This document shows positions 1 to 7,168 of a DNA stretch of 64,000 bases, piece by piece. Below the pieces are notes generated by a model. That model was not told the origin of the DNA and made no database searches. It saw only the letters and a list, made by a program, of their open reading frames with translations. The DNA lies in the NCBI GenBank assembly GCA_016191165.1, contig JACPPF010000071.1, forward strand, positions 52,058-116,057, written 5' to 3'. Within the stretch, counting starts at the first letter, position 1. Each line of letters starts with the position of its first letter. A program made the position numbers and the translations under genes. The DNA is from Planctomycetota bacterium (GTDB lineage: Bacteria; Planctomycetota; Planctomycetia; Gemmatales; Gemmataceae).

Positions 1-41
1 GTTTTCTGGCAGAAGCCATATCCGAATAAGTAGGGATGCCC

Positions 42-143
42 TACCAGCCCCGAGCGCCAGCGAGGGGGTAGCGTAGCATTCCCCAACTGACATTTTCTTC
101 GAGGCATCCCGCCGTCCCCTCGCTCGGGCTCGGGGCTGGTAAA
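42..143. repeat. Palindromic intergenic repeat (CCAGCCCC family)
   Basis: The outer arms, taccagccccgagcg on the left and cgctcgggctcggggctggta on the right, are imperfect inverted copies around a spacer. The same arm sequence, ccagcccc, recurs near 4.2, 43.9 and 55.3 kb. The first 315 bases contain no convincing gene; this repeat is the only structure seen there. Confidence 0.7.
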
Positions 144-315
144 TTAGGCCTTTGCGCCGTTGCCGACTGACCTTGCATTTTTCTCGCCAATTCTTTACCG
201 TTCACCCGTGCCTGAAATGCGTCGCCGCGTCAGGATGAAGCGGCGACCTGCTGGCCGGGCACGGTGATGTCCCGCGCCGCGCATTTTCTCCAATTTGTCA
301 AGCAAGGACGCTTGC

Positions 316-1983
316 ATGTTGCGACTCATCTCCGCCTCGCTAACCGCCCTCATCGCCATCACGCTCGTCGGCGCCACGCCGCCGGACGATACTTTATTCA
401 AGCAGCTTGCCGTGCAGCGCGCCATGAGCGTCGCCCGCGCGCGCTTGAGCGAGATGAAGGCGAATTTGGCGGTCGAGGTGCTGGAGGAAAACCTGCCCAA
501 AGTCGAGGGAAGCCCGCAATACCTCGTGCTGTTGCGCGAAGCCTATCGCGCTCACATCCGCGATCTCTACCTCGCGGGCCGACCGGACCTGGCGCGGCGT
601 TACTGGGAGCGGCTGTGCATTCTCGACCCCAGCGCCCTCAACGATGTCGCCCTGCGTCCGCAAGCCGACGCGCCGCCGCGCAAGTTCGCACAAGAGCCCG
701 CGAAGAAATGGCCGACCTTTCCTGACTTCAAGGGGTTCAGCCTGCCCAACCCGTTCGCGAAAAAGCAGGAAACGAAACCCAAATCGGTGGCCCGGGCGCA
801 GATCGGGGAAGCCAGTATCGACGATCCCTTCGACCGCAAGAACCAACGCACCATGCCGCTGGAGCGAGCCGACGCATCCGCGGCGAAAGGCAGCGTCGCG
901 CGCGGCATCAAGAAATTCCAGCTCAAGGAATACGCCCAGGCGAAGCAATGCTTCGAGGAGGCGTTTCGCGCCGATCCAACCAGTTTGAACGCGAGCCGGG
1001 ACATGTGGGCGTACTGCATCATCGATGGCGTGTCCAAAGCAATGGAGCAGCCCGGCGTGCTGCCTGCGCAGTTGCCGACGCTGCAAAAACAAGTTGAAGG
1101 TGCGATCGAGATGGCCCCGGCCAAGGTGCTGGCGACAGGCCAATCCCTTCTCAAGGAATTGAAAACGCGCGCGAACGCCGCTCCGCGCCCACCGCTCGTG
1201 ACGGGCAATCTTGCCAAGGTTCGACGTCTGGGCCGAAACAAGGAAGGCTGGCAGGTCGTGGAAACCACGCACTTCCGCATCTTCCACAAGAACAGCGACG
1301 AATTCGCCGAGCGAGTTGGCGAGATCGCGGAGAGCACTCGCCTGGCCATGTTTCGCAAATGGTTCGGCATCGATGGCGTGGACTGGCAGCCGACCTGCGA
1401 ATTGATCCTGCATCCCGACGTGAATGCCTACACGCAAATGACTGGAGCGCCGCGCAATACGCCCGGGCACTCCCGCATGGAAGTCGATAACGGCACCAAG
1501 CGAATCATCGCCCGCCGGATGGATCTTCGCTGCGATGTCCCCAACATGCTGCAAACGGTCCTGCCCCACGAGGCGACCCACGTGGTGTTAGCGGGGATGT
1601 TCGGGCCGTTCGATTTACCGCGCTGGGCCGATGAGGGCATCGCCGTGCTGGCGGAACCGGATGAAAAGATTGAGCAGCATCGCCGCAACTTGCACAAGCA
1701 CCATCAGGATGGGCTGCTGTTTGGCCTCAAGGAACTGATGAAGATGGAGAACTACCCCGCGCCACGGCGAATCGGCGCGTTCTATGCTCAAAGTGTCGTG
1801 CTCGTCGAGTTCCTCACGCAACAGCGCGGGCCCAGGGTGTTCGCCGAGTTCGTCAAGGACGGCCTGCGCCAGGGCTATGAAAAATCGCTGGAGCGCCACT
1901 ACAAGATGTCGTTTGCACAACTCGATCAACTCTGGCAGCGCCAGGTCATTAACAACAGCGAACGCGTGGCAGCCCGGCGATGA
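316..1983 (+). CDS. Secreted TPR-containing zinc metallopeptidase-like protein
   Basis: The 555-residue protein starts with a hydrophobic signal segment (about residues 1-25). A middle part near residues 195-260 resembles a TPR pair (IKKFQLKEYAQAKQCFEEAF). The C-terminal part holds HEATH at residues 418-422 and a downstream ADEGIAVLAE with Glu440. This is the HExxH...E arrangement of gluzincin or Peptidase_MA-like zinc peptidases. The ATG at 316 has AAGGA seven bases upstream; an in-frame TTG at 295 would only lengthen it and spoil the signal peptide. The substrate is unknown. It is probably exported, and it is followed by a palindromic repeat, not by a partner gene. Confidence 0.75.
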   Translation: MLRLISASLTALIAITLVGATPPDDTLFKQLAVQRAMSVARARLSEMKANLAVEVLEENLPKVEGSPQYLVLLREAYRAHIRDLYLAGRPDLARRYWERLCILDPSALNDVALRPQADAPPRKFAQEPAKKWPTFPDFKGFSLPNPFAKKQETKPKSVARAQIGEASIDDPFDRKNQRTMPLERADASAAKGSVARGIKKFQLKEYAQAKQCFEEAFRADPTSLNASRDMWAYCIIDGVSKAMEQPGVLPAQLPTLQKQVEGAIEMAPAKVLATGQSLLKELKTRANAAPRPPLVTGNLAKVRRLGRNKEGWQVVETTHFRIFHKNSDEFAERVGEIAESTRLAMFRKWFGIDGVDWQPTCELILHPDVNAYTQMTGAPRNTPGHSRMEVDNGTKRIIARRMDLRCDVPNMLQTVLPHEATHVVLAGMFGPFDLPRWADEGIAVLAEPDEKIEQHRRNLHKHHQDGLLFGLKELMKMENYPAPRRIGAFYAQSVVLVEFLTQQRGPRVFAEFVKDGLRQGYEKSLERHYKMSFAQLDQLWQRQVINNSERVAARR

Positions 1984-2002
1984 GGCAGGCGACAACCAAT
2001 CA

Positions 2003-2081
2003 GCGAGCCGCCGGGCTTGTCCCGGCGGGGAACCAGGCCGGATCGGAATGAACCGCCGGGACAAGCCCGACGGCTCGCCGT
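2003..2081. repeat. Palindromic intergenic repeat (GCCGGGCTTGTCCCGGC family)
   Basis: Two arms, gagccgccgggcttgtcccgg and ccgggacaagcccgacggctc, form a long imperfect inverted repeat starting about 20 bases after the stop codon at 1983. It may act as a transcription barrier between the convergent genes on either side. No T-tract is visible, so it is not a classical terminator. Confidence 0.65.
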
Positions 2082-2159
2082 GACCTTCACCAGCGGCTTG
2101 CCGTCACCTTCAACTGATAACAAGCCAAATCCTTCGTTTCATGTAACGCGGGACATTGC

Positions 2160-2570
2160 TCAACTAAACATCTGAAACCGGTCCGTCGCTTCAAACGCGC
2201 TGGGATAATGCTCGATGACCGGCTCCGTCTGGCTCGCGGGCCAGCTCACGGCCAACACGTCAATTCGCGCGGAATGCCCCAGCAGGTTCCGAGATTTGAG
2301 ATAGAAAAGCGCGAGCCGGGTCAGGCGCTGTTGCTTTTGTTGATCGACCGAAAGCGCCGGCCGCTTCGGGTCATTCGTTTCGGTGGAACGCACTTCAACG
2401 AAGACAACGGTCTCGCCGTCGAGCGCGATGATGTCGATTTCGCCCAAATCGCAGGAGAAATTGTGTTCGAGGATGCGCAAACCCAGGCGGCGCAGGTAAA
2501 TGGCCGCGCTCTTCTCGGAGCGCGACCCGAACCAGCGCCGCCACCAGGGATTTGCGGTGAAGGAGAACAC
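2160..2570 (-). CDS. yraN: YraN family (UPF0102) endonuclease-fold protein
   Basis: The 136-residue protein has the YraN signature near its centre: GEIDIIALDGETVVFVEV, with the D-ExV-type residues of the restriction-endonuclease-like fold. It is preceded by KSAAIYLRRLGLRILEHNF, which matches the family's usual beginning (E-x-x-A-x-x-YL-x-x-x-G). YraN proteins are common next to rplS and trmD; their precise role is unproven. The start is a GTG at 2570 with only a weak upstream ribosome site, so a few residues of N-terminal uncertainty remain. It lies 51 bases after rplS, the last gene of the leftward translation block. rnhB, often found between these two genes, is absent. Confidence 0.88.
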   Translation of the reverse strand: MFSFTANPWWRRWFGSRSEKSAAIYLRRLGLRILEHNFSCDLGEIDIIALDGETVVFVEVRSTETNDPKRPALSVDQQKQQRLTRLALFYLKSRNLLGHSARIDVLAVSWPASQTEPVIEHYPSAFEATDRFQMFS

Positions 2571-2621
2571 GGGACGATGGCCGCCTTCGCGCGGGGAAAA
2601 TCCCGCGGCTACAACAACGGG

Positions 2622-3032
2622 TCACTTGGTTTCCGGCGTCGGCGCGGCCTCGGGCGAGCCGGGCACGACGACCTTGACCTTCTTCTTGCGTTCCTTCAGG
2701 CGGGTCGCGCTCTTGCCGACGCGATCGCGCAAATAGTACAGCTTCGCCCGGCGGACCTTGCCGGAACGCTTCACTTCCACCTTGGCGATCTTCGGCGAGT
2801 TGAGCGGGAACGTGCGCTCGACGCCCTCGCCCTGCACGATGCGGCGGACGGTGAACATCTCGTTCATGCCCTCGCCCTTGCGGGAAATCACCAGGCCGGA
2901 AAACACCTGGGTGCGTTCCTTTTCGCCTTCGAGGATCTTCTGGTGGACATCGACGCTGTCGCCGATCTCGAATTCCGGGACCTCTTTTTTGAGGCCGGAT
3001 TCCTCCACCAGGGCGATAAATCTATTCTTCAT
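2622..3032 (-). CDS. rplS: 50S ribosomal protein L19
   Basis: L19 lies at the 30S-50S interface of the ribosome. The 136-residue protein shows family segments in order: [54 protein letters not shown], and [19 protein letters not shown]. Bacterial L19 is normally about 115-130 residues; the extra length is a short basic then Pro/Ala tail after KERKKK. The ATG at 3032 has GGGAG seven bases upstream. It lies 54 bases downstream of trmD in the same direction. Confidence 0.97.
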   Translation of the reverse strand: MKNRFIALVEESGLKKEVPEFEIGDSVDVHQKILEGEKERTQVFSGLVISRKGEGMNEMFTVRRIVQGEGVERTFPLNSPKIAKVEVKRSGKVRRAKLYYLRDRVGKSATRLKERKKKVKVVVPGSPEAAPTPETK

Positions 3033-3068
3033 GGTTTCTCTCCCGAAATAAATTAACGTGATATCGAT

Positions 3069-3097
3069 CCCCAGGGTTCGCTGCGCTCACCCTGGGG
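3069..3097. repeat. Short hairpin repeat overlapping the trmD stop codon
   Basis: Eight-base arms ccccaggg and ccctgggg surround the loop ttcgctgcgctca. The trmD stop codon (complement of tca at 3087-3089) lies inside the loop, so the element supplies the end of the trmD frame. The same core, ccagggtgagcgcagcgaac, occurs at 29871-29899 just after the mtdB-like gene. Confidence 0.7.
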
Positions 3098-3755
3098 CCT
3101 TCTGGCTTTTTTTTTCGGATTGTTCGCGGCGCCAGGCCGCGATGGCTTCATGGTCGCCGTTCAGCAAAACCTCCGGTACGGCCATGTCGCGAAAAACGCG
3201 TGGCCGGGTGTATTGCGGATACTCAAGCCGGCCGGGCAGGTTGTGCGATTCCTCAGCAAGGCTTCCCTCATCGCCCAGCACTCCGGGGACGTAACGGATA
3301 ACGGTATCGATGACGACCATCGCAGGGACCTCGCCGCCGTTGCAGACGAAGTCGCCGATTGAAATCTCGCGCGGCTTCAGGCCGATGCGAATGCGTTCGT
3401 CGAAGCCCTCATACCGTCCGCACAGGAGCAGCAGCCGCTTTTGGGTCGCCAGTTCGCGAACAATTTCCTGCGTCAAGCGCTCGCCGCCCGGCGATAACAG
3501 AATCAGCTGGCCGGGTTCGGGGGCCTGGCCTCGGACACTCTCAACCGCGTCAAAAACCGGTTCCGGCATGATGACCATCCCGGGCCCGCCGCCGTATGGG
3601 CGATCATCCACGCTTTTGTGCTTGCCCTTCGCCCAGTCCCGGATATTCCACAGGCGAATCTCCACCAGGCCTCGCTGGATGGCCAGGTTGAGGAGACTCT
3701 GCGTGAAGTAGCCCTGGAAAAGGTCAGGGAAAAGCGTGAGGACGTCGAATCGCAT
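3087..3755 (-). CDS. trmD: tRNA (guanine-N1-)-methyltransferase TrmD
   Basis: TrmD methylates G37 of tRNAs using S-adenosylmethionine and prevents frameshifting. The 222 residues start with MRFDVLTLFPDLFQGYF and contain DDRPYGGGPGM, ILLSPGGERLTQ, LLLCGRYEGFDERI, EISIGDFVCNGGE and PGVLGDEGSLAEES. These are the trefoil-knot SAM-site and tRNA-binding motifs. The usual C-terminal domain ends with LLNGDHEAIAAWRREQS, followed by a short Lys-rich tail ending inside a hairpin repeat. The start lies 43 bases after rpsP. The gene rimM, normally between these two, is missing. Confidence 0.97.
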   Translation of the reverse strand: MRFDVLTLFPDLFQGYFTQSLLNLAIQRGLVEIRLWNIRDWAKGKHKSVDDRPYGGGPGMVIMPEPVFDAVESVRGQAPEPGQLILLSPGGERLTQEIVRELATQKRLLLLCGRYEGFDERIRIGLKPREISIGDFVCNGGEVPAMVVIDTVIRYVPGVLGDEGSLAEESHNLPGRLEYPQYTRPRVFRDMAVPEVLLNGDHEAIAAWRREQSEKKSQKAPG

Positions 3756-3798
3756 GGCGCAAGGTTTCCACCCACGGGGCTGTCACGCCGCAAGCGGC

Positions 3799-4104
3799 CT
3801 AACCCGGCGCAGGCTCCGGCGCGGGAGCCGTGGCTGGCGCGGCGGCCTTTTCCTCGAATTTCTTGAGGTGCTTGTCCAGCAGCGCCTGCACCTTTTCCGA
3901 CGGCAGAGCGCCCACGCTCATCCAGTAACGGATGCGATCCGCCTTCAGGGCGAGCCGATTCTCCTTGTTCGTCACCATTGGGTCGTAGGCGCCAAGGTCC
4001 TCCAGCGTGCGGCCGTCGCGCGGCTGGCGGGAGTCGATGGCGACAATGCGAAAATACGGGCGATGTTTGCGCCCCATCCTCTTCATGCGAATGCGAACTG
4101 CCAC
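3799..4104 (-). CDS. rpsP: 30S ribosomal protein S16
   Basis: S16 is a small-subunit assembly protein. The 101-residue sequence begins MAVRIRMKRMGRKHRPYFRI and contains VAIDSRQPRDGRTLEDLGAYDP, typical of S16. A Pro/Ala-rich tail (AAAPATAPAPEPAPG) extends the protein beyond the common 80-90 residues. The start codon is GTG, with GAGAGGAA six to eight bases upstream. It lies upstream of trmD and downstream of ffh in a leftward block, but a 193-base gap with a large palindromic repeat separates it from ffh. Confidence 0.96.
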   Translation of the reverse strand: MAVRIRMKRMGRKHRPYFRIVAIDSRQPRDGRTLEDLGAYDPMVTNKENRLALKADRIRYWMSVGALPSEKVQALLDKHLKKFEEKAAAPATAPAPEPAPG

Positions 4105-4170
4105 GTCGGTTTCCTCTCGAAAAGCACGGAATATCGGGAATTCAATAGTGTATGAAAAAACGGGTCTTCA

Positions 4171-4284
4171 ACCAGCCCACGCGCTACGAGCCCCCACGCG
4201 CTACCAGCCCCACGCGCTACCAGCCCCACGCGCAAGCGTGGGGATTAGGCTCCTACAACCCCACGCTAGCGCGTGGGGCTGGTA
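4171..4284. repeat. Palindromic repeat with tandem 16-bp units
   Basis: Three near-identical units, each close to ctaccagccccacgcg, stand in tandem and are followed by cgcaagcgtgggg and then by an inverted arm, ccccacgctagcgcgtgggg, ending in ctggta. It fills most of the gap between ffh and rpsP. It is a local expansion of the ccagcccc intergenic repeat family. Confidence 0.75.
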
Positions 4285-4297
4285 AGCAGGGAGGTAC

Positions 4298-5794
4298 TTA
4301 TCTCCGCTTCTTGTCCTGCTTGCGTTTCTTCTTGCGTTCTTCGGCGCGCTCCTTGGGCGTCTTGCGATGGCCGGTGCCGATCTTTGTCTTCGGCAATCCC
4401 ACCCCCGGATTCAACATGCCCGCCTTCCCCATGCCCATCAGCATCTTCATGCGGTCGAAAATCGACATGTTAGCAATCTGGCGCATGATGGTACGAACCT
4501 GCGCGAACTGATTGAGAAACTGCTTGATATCATGCGGCTCCGTCCCGCTGCCCGCGGCGATGCGTCTTCGTCGGCTGAGATCGATGATGTCCGGGTTCTT
4601 GCGTTCGCCCTTGGTCATCGCGTCGATCATGCCCTGAATGCGTTTGACGGCGACATCTGGATCCTCGTCATCGGGGATCAACTCGCCCATGCCGGGCATG
4701 GCTTTCATGATGTCCTTCATGCCGCCCATCTTGGCCATCTGCGAGAACTGCTTGCGAAAGTCGTCGAGGTTGAAGTCGCCCTTTTCAAGTTTTTTCCGCT
4801 GGGCCTCGATTTCCTCGGCGGACAGGTCTGCCTGAACGCGCTGGACCTTTTCGATGATGGACCAGACGTCCCCCTGGCCCATGATGCGCTGGGCCATCCG
4901 TTCGGGGACGAATTCTTCCAGGGCGTTGAGCTTTTCGCCGACGCCCATGAACTTGATCGGGACCTTGGTGACCTCCTTGATGGACAGGGCCGCCCCGCCG
5001 CGGGCGTCGCCGTCGAGCTTGGTGAGAATGACACCGTTGAGGTCGAGCGCGTCGTTGAACGCCTTGGCGCTGTTGACCGCGTCCTGGCCGGTCATCGCGT
5101 CACAAACGAAAAAGACATCGTCGGGCCGCACGAGCCGGTCGATCTGACGCAGCTCGTCCATCGGCATCTCGGCGATGTGCAGTCGGCCGGCGGTGTCGAG
5201 GATGATGACGTCATGGGAAGTGTTCTTGGCCTGGGCAACCGCGTTTTGGCATACGCTGACCGGGTTTGGCCCGCCGCCGCCGGGGACCGCTGCCCCCTCG
5301 GTGTAAACCTCGACGCCGATCTGCTCGCCGAGCGTTTTCAACTGTTCGATGGCGGCAGGGCGCTGCAAGTCGGCCGCGACCAACAGGGGCTTCTTGTTGA
5401 AGCGATCGCGCAGCATCAAGGCCAGCTTGCCGCACGTCGTGGTCTTGCCCGAACCTTGCAGGCCGCACAGCATCAGGATCGTGGGCCGATCCTTGGCGAA
5501 GTGAAACGCCGGTTCGGGCTTCTCGGCCTGGCCTTTCATCAACAGGACGAGTTCCTGATAGATGATGTTGATGATCTGCTCGCTCGGGTCCAGTGCGCGC
5601 AGCACCTCCTGGCCGACCGCCTGCGCCTTGACCCGCTCGATGAACTCGTTGGCGACGTTGAAGTTGACGTCCGCTTCGAGCAAGGCGGTGCGAACCTGGC
5701 GCAAGCCCTCCTGGACGTTGGCCTCGGTGATGCGGCCCTTGCCGCGCATATTCTTGATGGCATCTCCGATGCCGCGCATGATTCCTTCAAACAT
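4298..5794 (-). CDS. ffh: Signal recognition particle protein Ffh
   Basis: Ffh is the GTPase that binds signal sequences and 4.5S RNA and targets ribosomes to the membrane. The 498 residues start with the N domain (MFEGIMRGIGDAIKNMRGKG). They then show the G domain with LCGLQGSGKTTTCGKLA, the DTAGRLHIAEMPMDEL element, LTKLDGDARGGAALSI and the GVGEKLNALEEF closing loop. The methionine-rich M domain includes GGMKDIMKAMPGMGEL and RMKMLMGMGKAGMLNP. A basic tail closes the protein. A short insert (PGGGGPNPVSVCQN) sits in the G domain. The gene is first in the leftward translation block. Confidence 0.97.
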   Translation of the reverse strand: MFEGIMRGIGDAIKNMRGKGRITEANVQEGLRQVRTALLEADVNFNVANEFIERVKAQAVGQEVLRALDPSEQIINIIYQELVLLMKGQAEKPEPAFHFAKDRPTILMLCGLQGSGKTTTCGKLALMLRDRFNKKPLLVAADLQRPAAIEQLKTLGEQIGVEVYTEGAAVPGGGGPNPVSVCQNAVAQAKNTSHDVIILDTAGRLHIAEMPMDELRQIDRLVRPDDVFFVCDAMTGQDAVNSAKAFNDALDLNGVILTKLDGDARGGAALSIKEVTKVPIKFMGVGEKLNALEEFVPERMAQRIMGQGDVWSIIEKVQRVQADLSAEEIEAQRKKLEKGDFNLDDFRKQFSQMAKMGGMKDIMKAMPGMGELIPDDEDPDVAVKRIQGMIDAMTKGERKNPDIIDLSRRRRIAAGSGTEPHDIKQFLNQFAQVRTIMRQIANMSIFDRMKMLMGMGKAGMLNPGVGLPKTKIGTGHRKTPKERAEERKKKRKQDKKRR

Positions 5795-5853
5795 GTCTAT
5801 CGCCCCAAATGGGTAGTGCGGATTTCGCGGGAATACCTGAACGCGAATTTCGT

Positions 5854-5882
5854 ATTATAGTGTTTTGCTGTCCCCCCCACAA
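5854..5882 (-). promoter_or_regulatory. Candidate sigma70-type promoter for ffh
   Basis: On the minus strand TTGTGG (5882-5877) and TATAAT (5859-5854) are separated by 17 bases. They lie about 60 bases upstream of the ffh start codon. The -10 box is perfect and the -35 box is moderate. Confidence 0.5.
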
Positions 5883-6029
5883 CCGACGCCGCCGAACGGG
5901 AATCTCGCCGATGGTGTGGCTGTCCGAGCAGCTCACCGCCTGTTGCCCGCTTCCATTCGTCAACGAGTCTGCTATAACACAACGAGCGGCCTGCGAGGTC
6001 TTGCCGCTATTGTTTTCCGCGAGGCTGAC

Positions 6030-6530
6030 ATGAATTTTCAATTCGACATCGCTTCCAGCGCCAAGCCAGCTCCAACGGCCGTGCCTTTTCCGGTCGGGGA
6101 TAATGTTCTGGATGTCCTCAAGCAAATCCTCGACGTCCAACGTGAGCAGTTGCAGCAGATCCTTGACGTGCAGCGCGAACACCTGCATCACGCCCGCATG
6201 TCCTCGCAAGAAAATCTGGCCCGCTGGCGCAACCTTTTGGCCCGCTGGCACGAACAGCAGCCGGAGTTCGCCGACCAGTGCAAGTCGGCGTATCCCGTTC
6301 TCGAAAAGGCGTACGTGCAGATGTTGAGCCGGATGACGCAGGAATTGGCCGAACAAGACGACGACACTTTGGACAATGAGTTTGCGCTTCAGGAGTTTAT
6401 TGACCGCTTCGGCATGAAGGTCGGGCAGATGAGCCACCTGTTGAGCGTGGTCGGTCCGCTTTCGGAGGCAGCCCATCAGCTGGACGAGATCAGAAAACAC
6501 GAGGCCGAACAAAAGCAAGCCAAGGGCTGA
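6030..6530 (+). CDS. Conserved hypothetical helical protein
   Basis: No family is recognised. The 166-residue product has no signal peptide or membrane segment. Residues about 28-50 contain two near-identical units, QILDVQREQLQ and QILDVQREHLH, which suggest a coiled coil or amphipathic helix; the rest is rich in Glu, Gln, Leu and His and probably all helical. The ATG at 6030 was chosen because the in-frame upstream extension falls in the intergenic region. The neighbours are divergent ffh and convergent VOC protein, so context gives no function. Confidence 0.7.
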   Translation: MNFQFDIASSAKPAPTAVPFPVGDNVLDVLKQILDVQREQLQQILDVQREHLHHARMSSQENLARWRNLLARWHEQQPEFADQCKSAYPVLEKAYVQMLSRMTQELAEQDDDTLDNEFALQEFIDRFGMKVGQMSHLLSVVGPLSEAAHQLDEIRKHEAEQKQAKG

Positions 6531-6556
6531 GTGAAGCAACGCCTGGGAAACCGTAT

Positions 6557-6964
6557 TCACCTATCCAGTTGATTTGCTCCACTCTTCGCGGGGTCGTAGG
6601 GTTCCAGCCACTGGATGATCTCGATCCGGTTGCCATCGGGATCATAAACGAAAAAGCGGTCACAATTCGGGATGGGCGTCGTCTCCTCCACGGGCACCTC
6701 TTGTTCAAGAAAATAGGATCGCGCCGCCTGCGCGTTCGGTACGCGTAGCGCAAAATGGCGCGGACTGCGCGCATCCGGCGCGTCCTTTAGCAACAGATGA
6801 AGCTGCTGATTCCCGAGGTCGTACCACAACACCACGAATTCAAACGTGCGCGGCTTCGCGATCTCCTTCAAGCCGAACACCTCCCCATAAAACCACCGGC
6901 TGCGCGCCAGGTCGGTGATGAGCACGGAAACGTGATCGATCAGAAAGCCGTGATTTTCCGCCAT
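6557..6964 (-). CDS. VOC (glyoxalase/bleomycin resistance) family protein
   Basis: The 135-residue protein is a single vicinal-oxygen-chelate module pair. It has DHVSVLITDLARSRWFYGEV at the N-terminus, QLHLLLKD in the middle, HFALRVPN, and FFVYDPDGNRIEIIQW at the C-terminus. The likely metal ligands are the two His residues and the final Glu. Such proteins act on small molecules (lactoylglutathione-like lyases, dioxygenases or resistance proteins); the substrate cannot be told here. A GGAGG lies five bases before the ATG at 6964. Confidence 0.88.
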   Translation of the reverse strand: MAENHGFLIDHVSVLITDLARSRWFYGEVFGLKEIAKPRTFEFVVLWYDLGNQQLHLLLKDAPDARSPRHFALRVPNAQAARSYFLEQEVPVEETTPIPNCDRFFVYDPDGNRIEIIQWLEPYDPAKSGANQLDR

Positions 6965-7168
6965 TTAGACCTCCGTAGGGGCAACCAGATAACCGGGACG
7001 GCGCGTCAGCAGTTCGCTCCCTCACCAGGCTTGCTAGTGGGGGACCCGTCTCCCCTGCCGCTTGTGGGGCCCGGCTCGCTTCGGTGAGAATTCAAAAAAA
7101 ATCGGCCCGCGCGCCCAGTCCGTGGGTACTTTATGGATAGACAAGGTCAGCGGGGAAGGAATGACGCC

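Noticed and set aside
4171..4260. Short tandem repeats that could suggest a CRISPR array
   Set aside because: The units are adjacent with no spacers, are only about 16 bases long, and belong to a dispersed intergenic repeat family. No cas gene is near.
4367..5860. Long open frame opposite ffh
   Set aside because: It is an antisense shadow; ffh on the other strand has all its conserved motifs.
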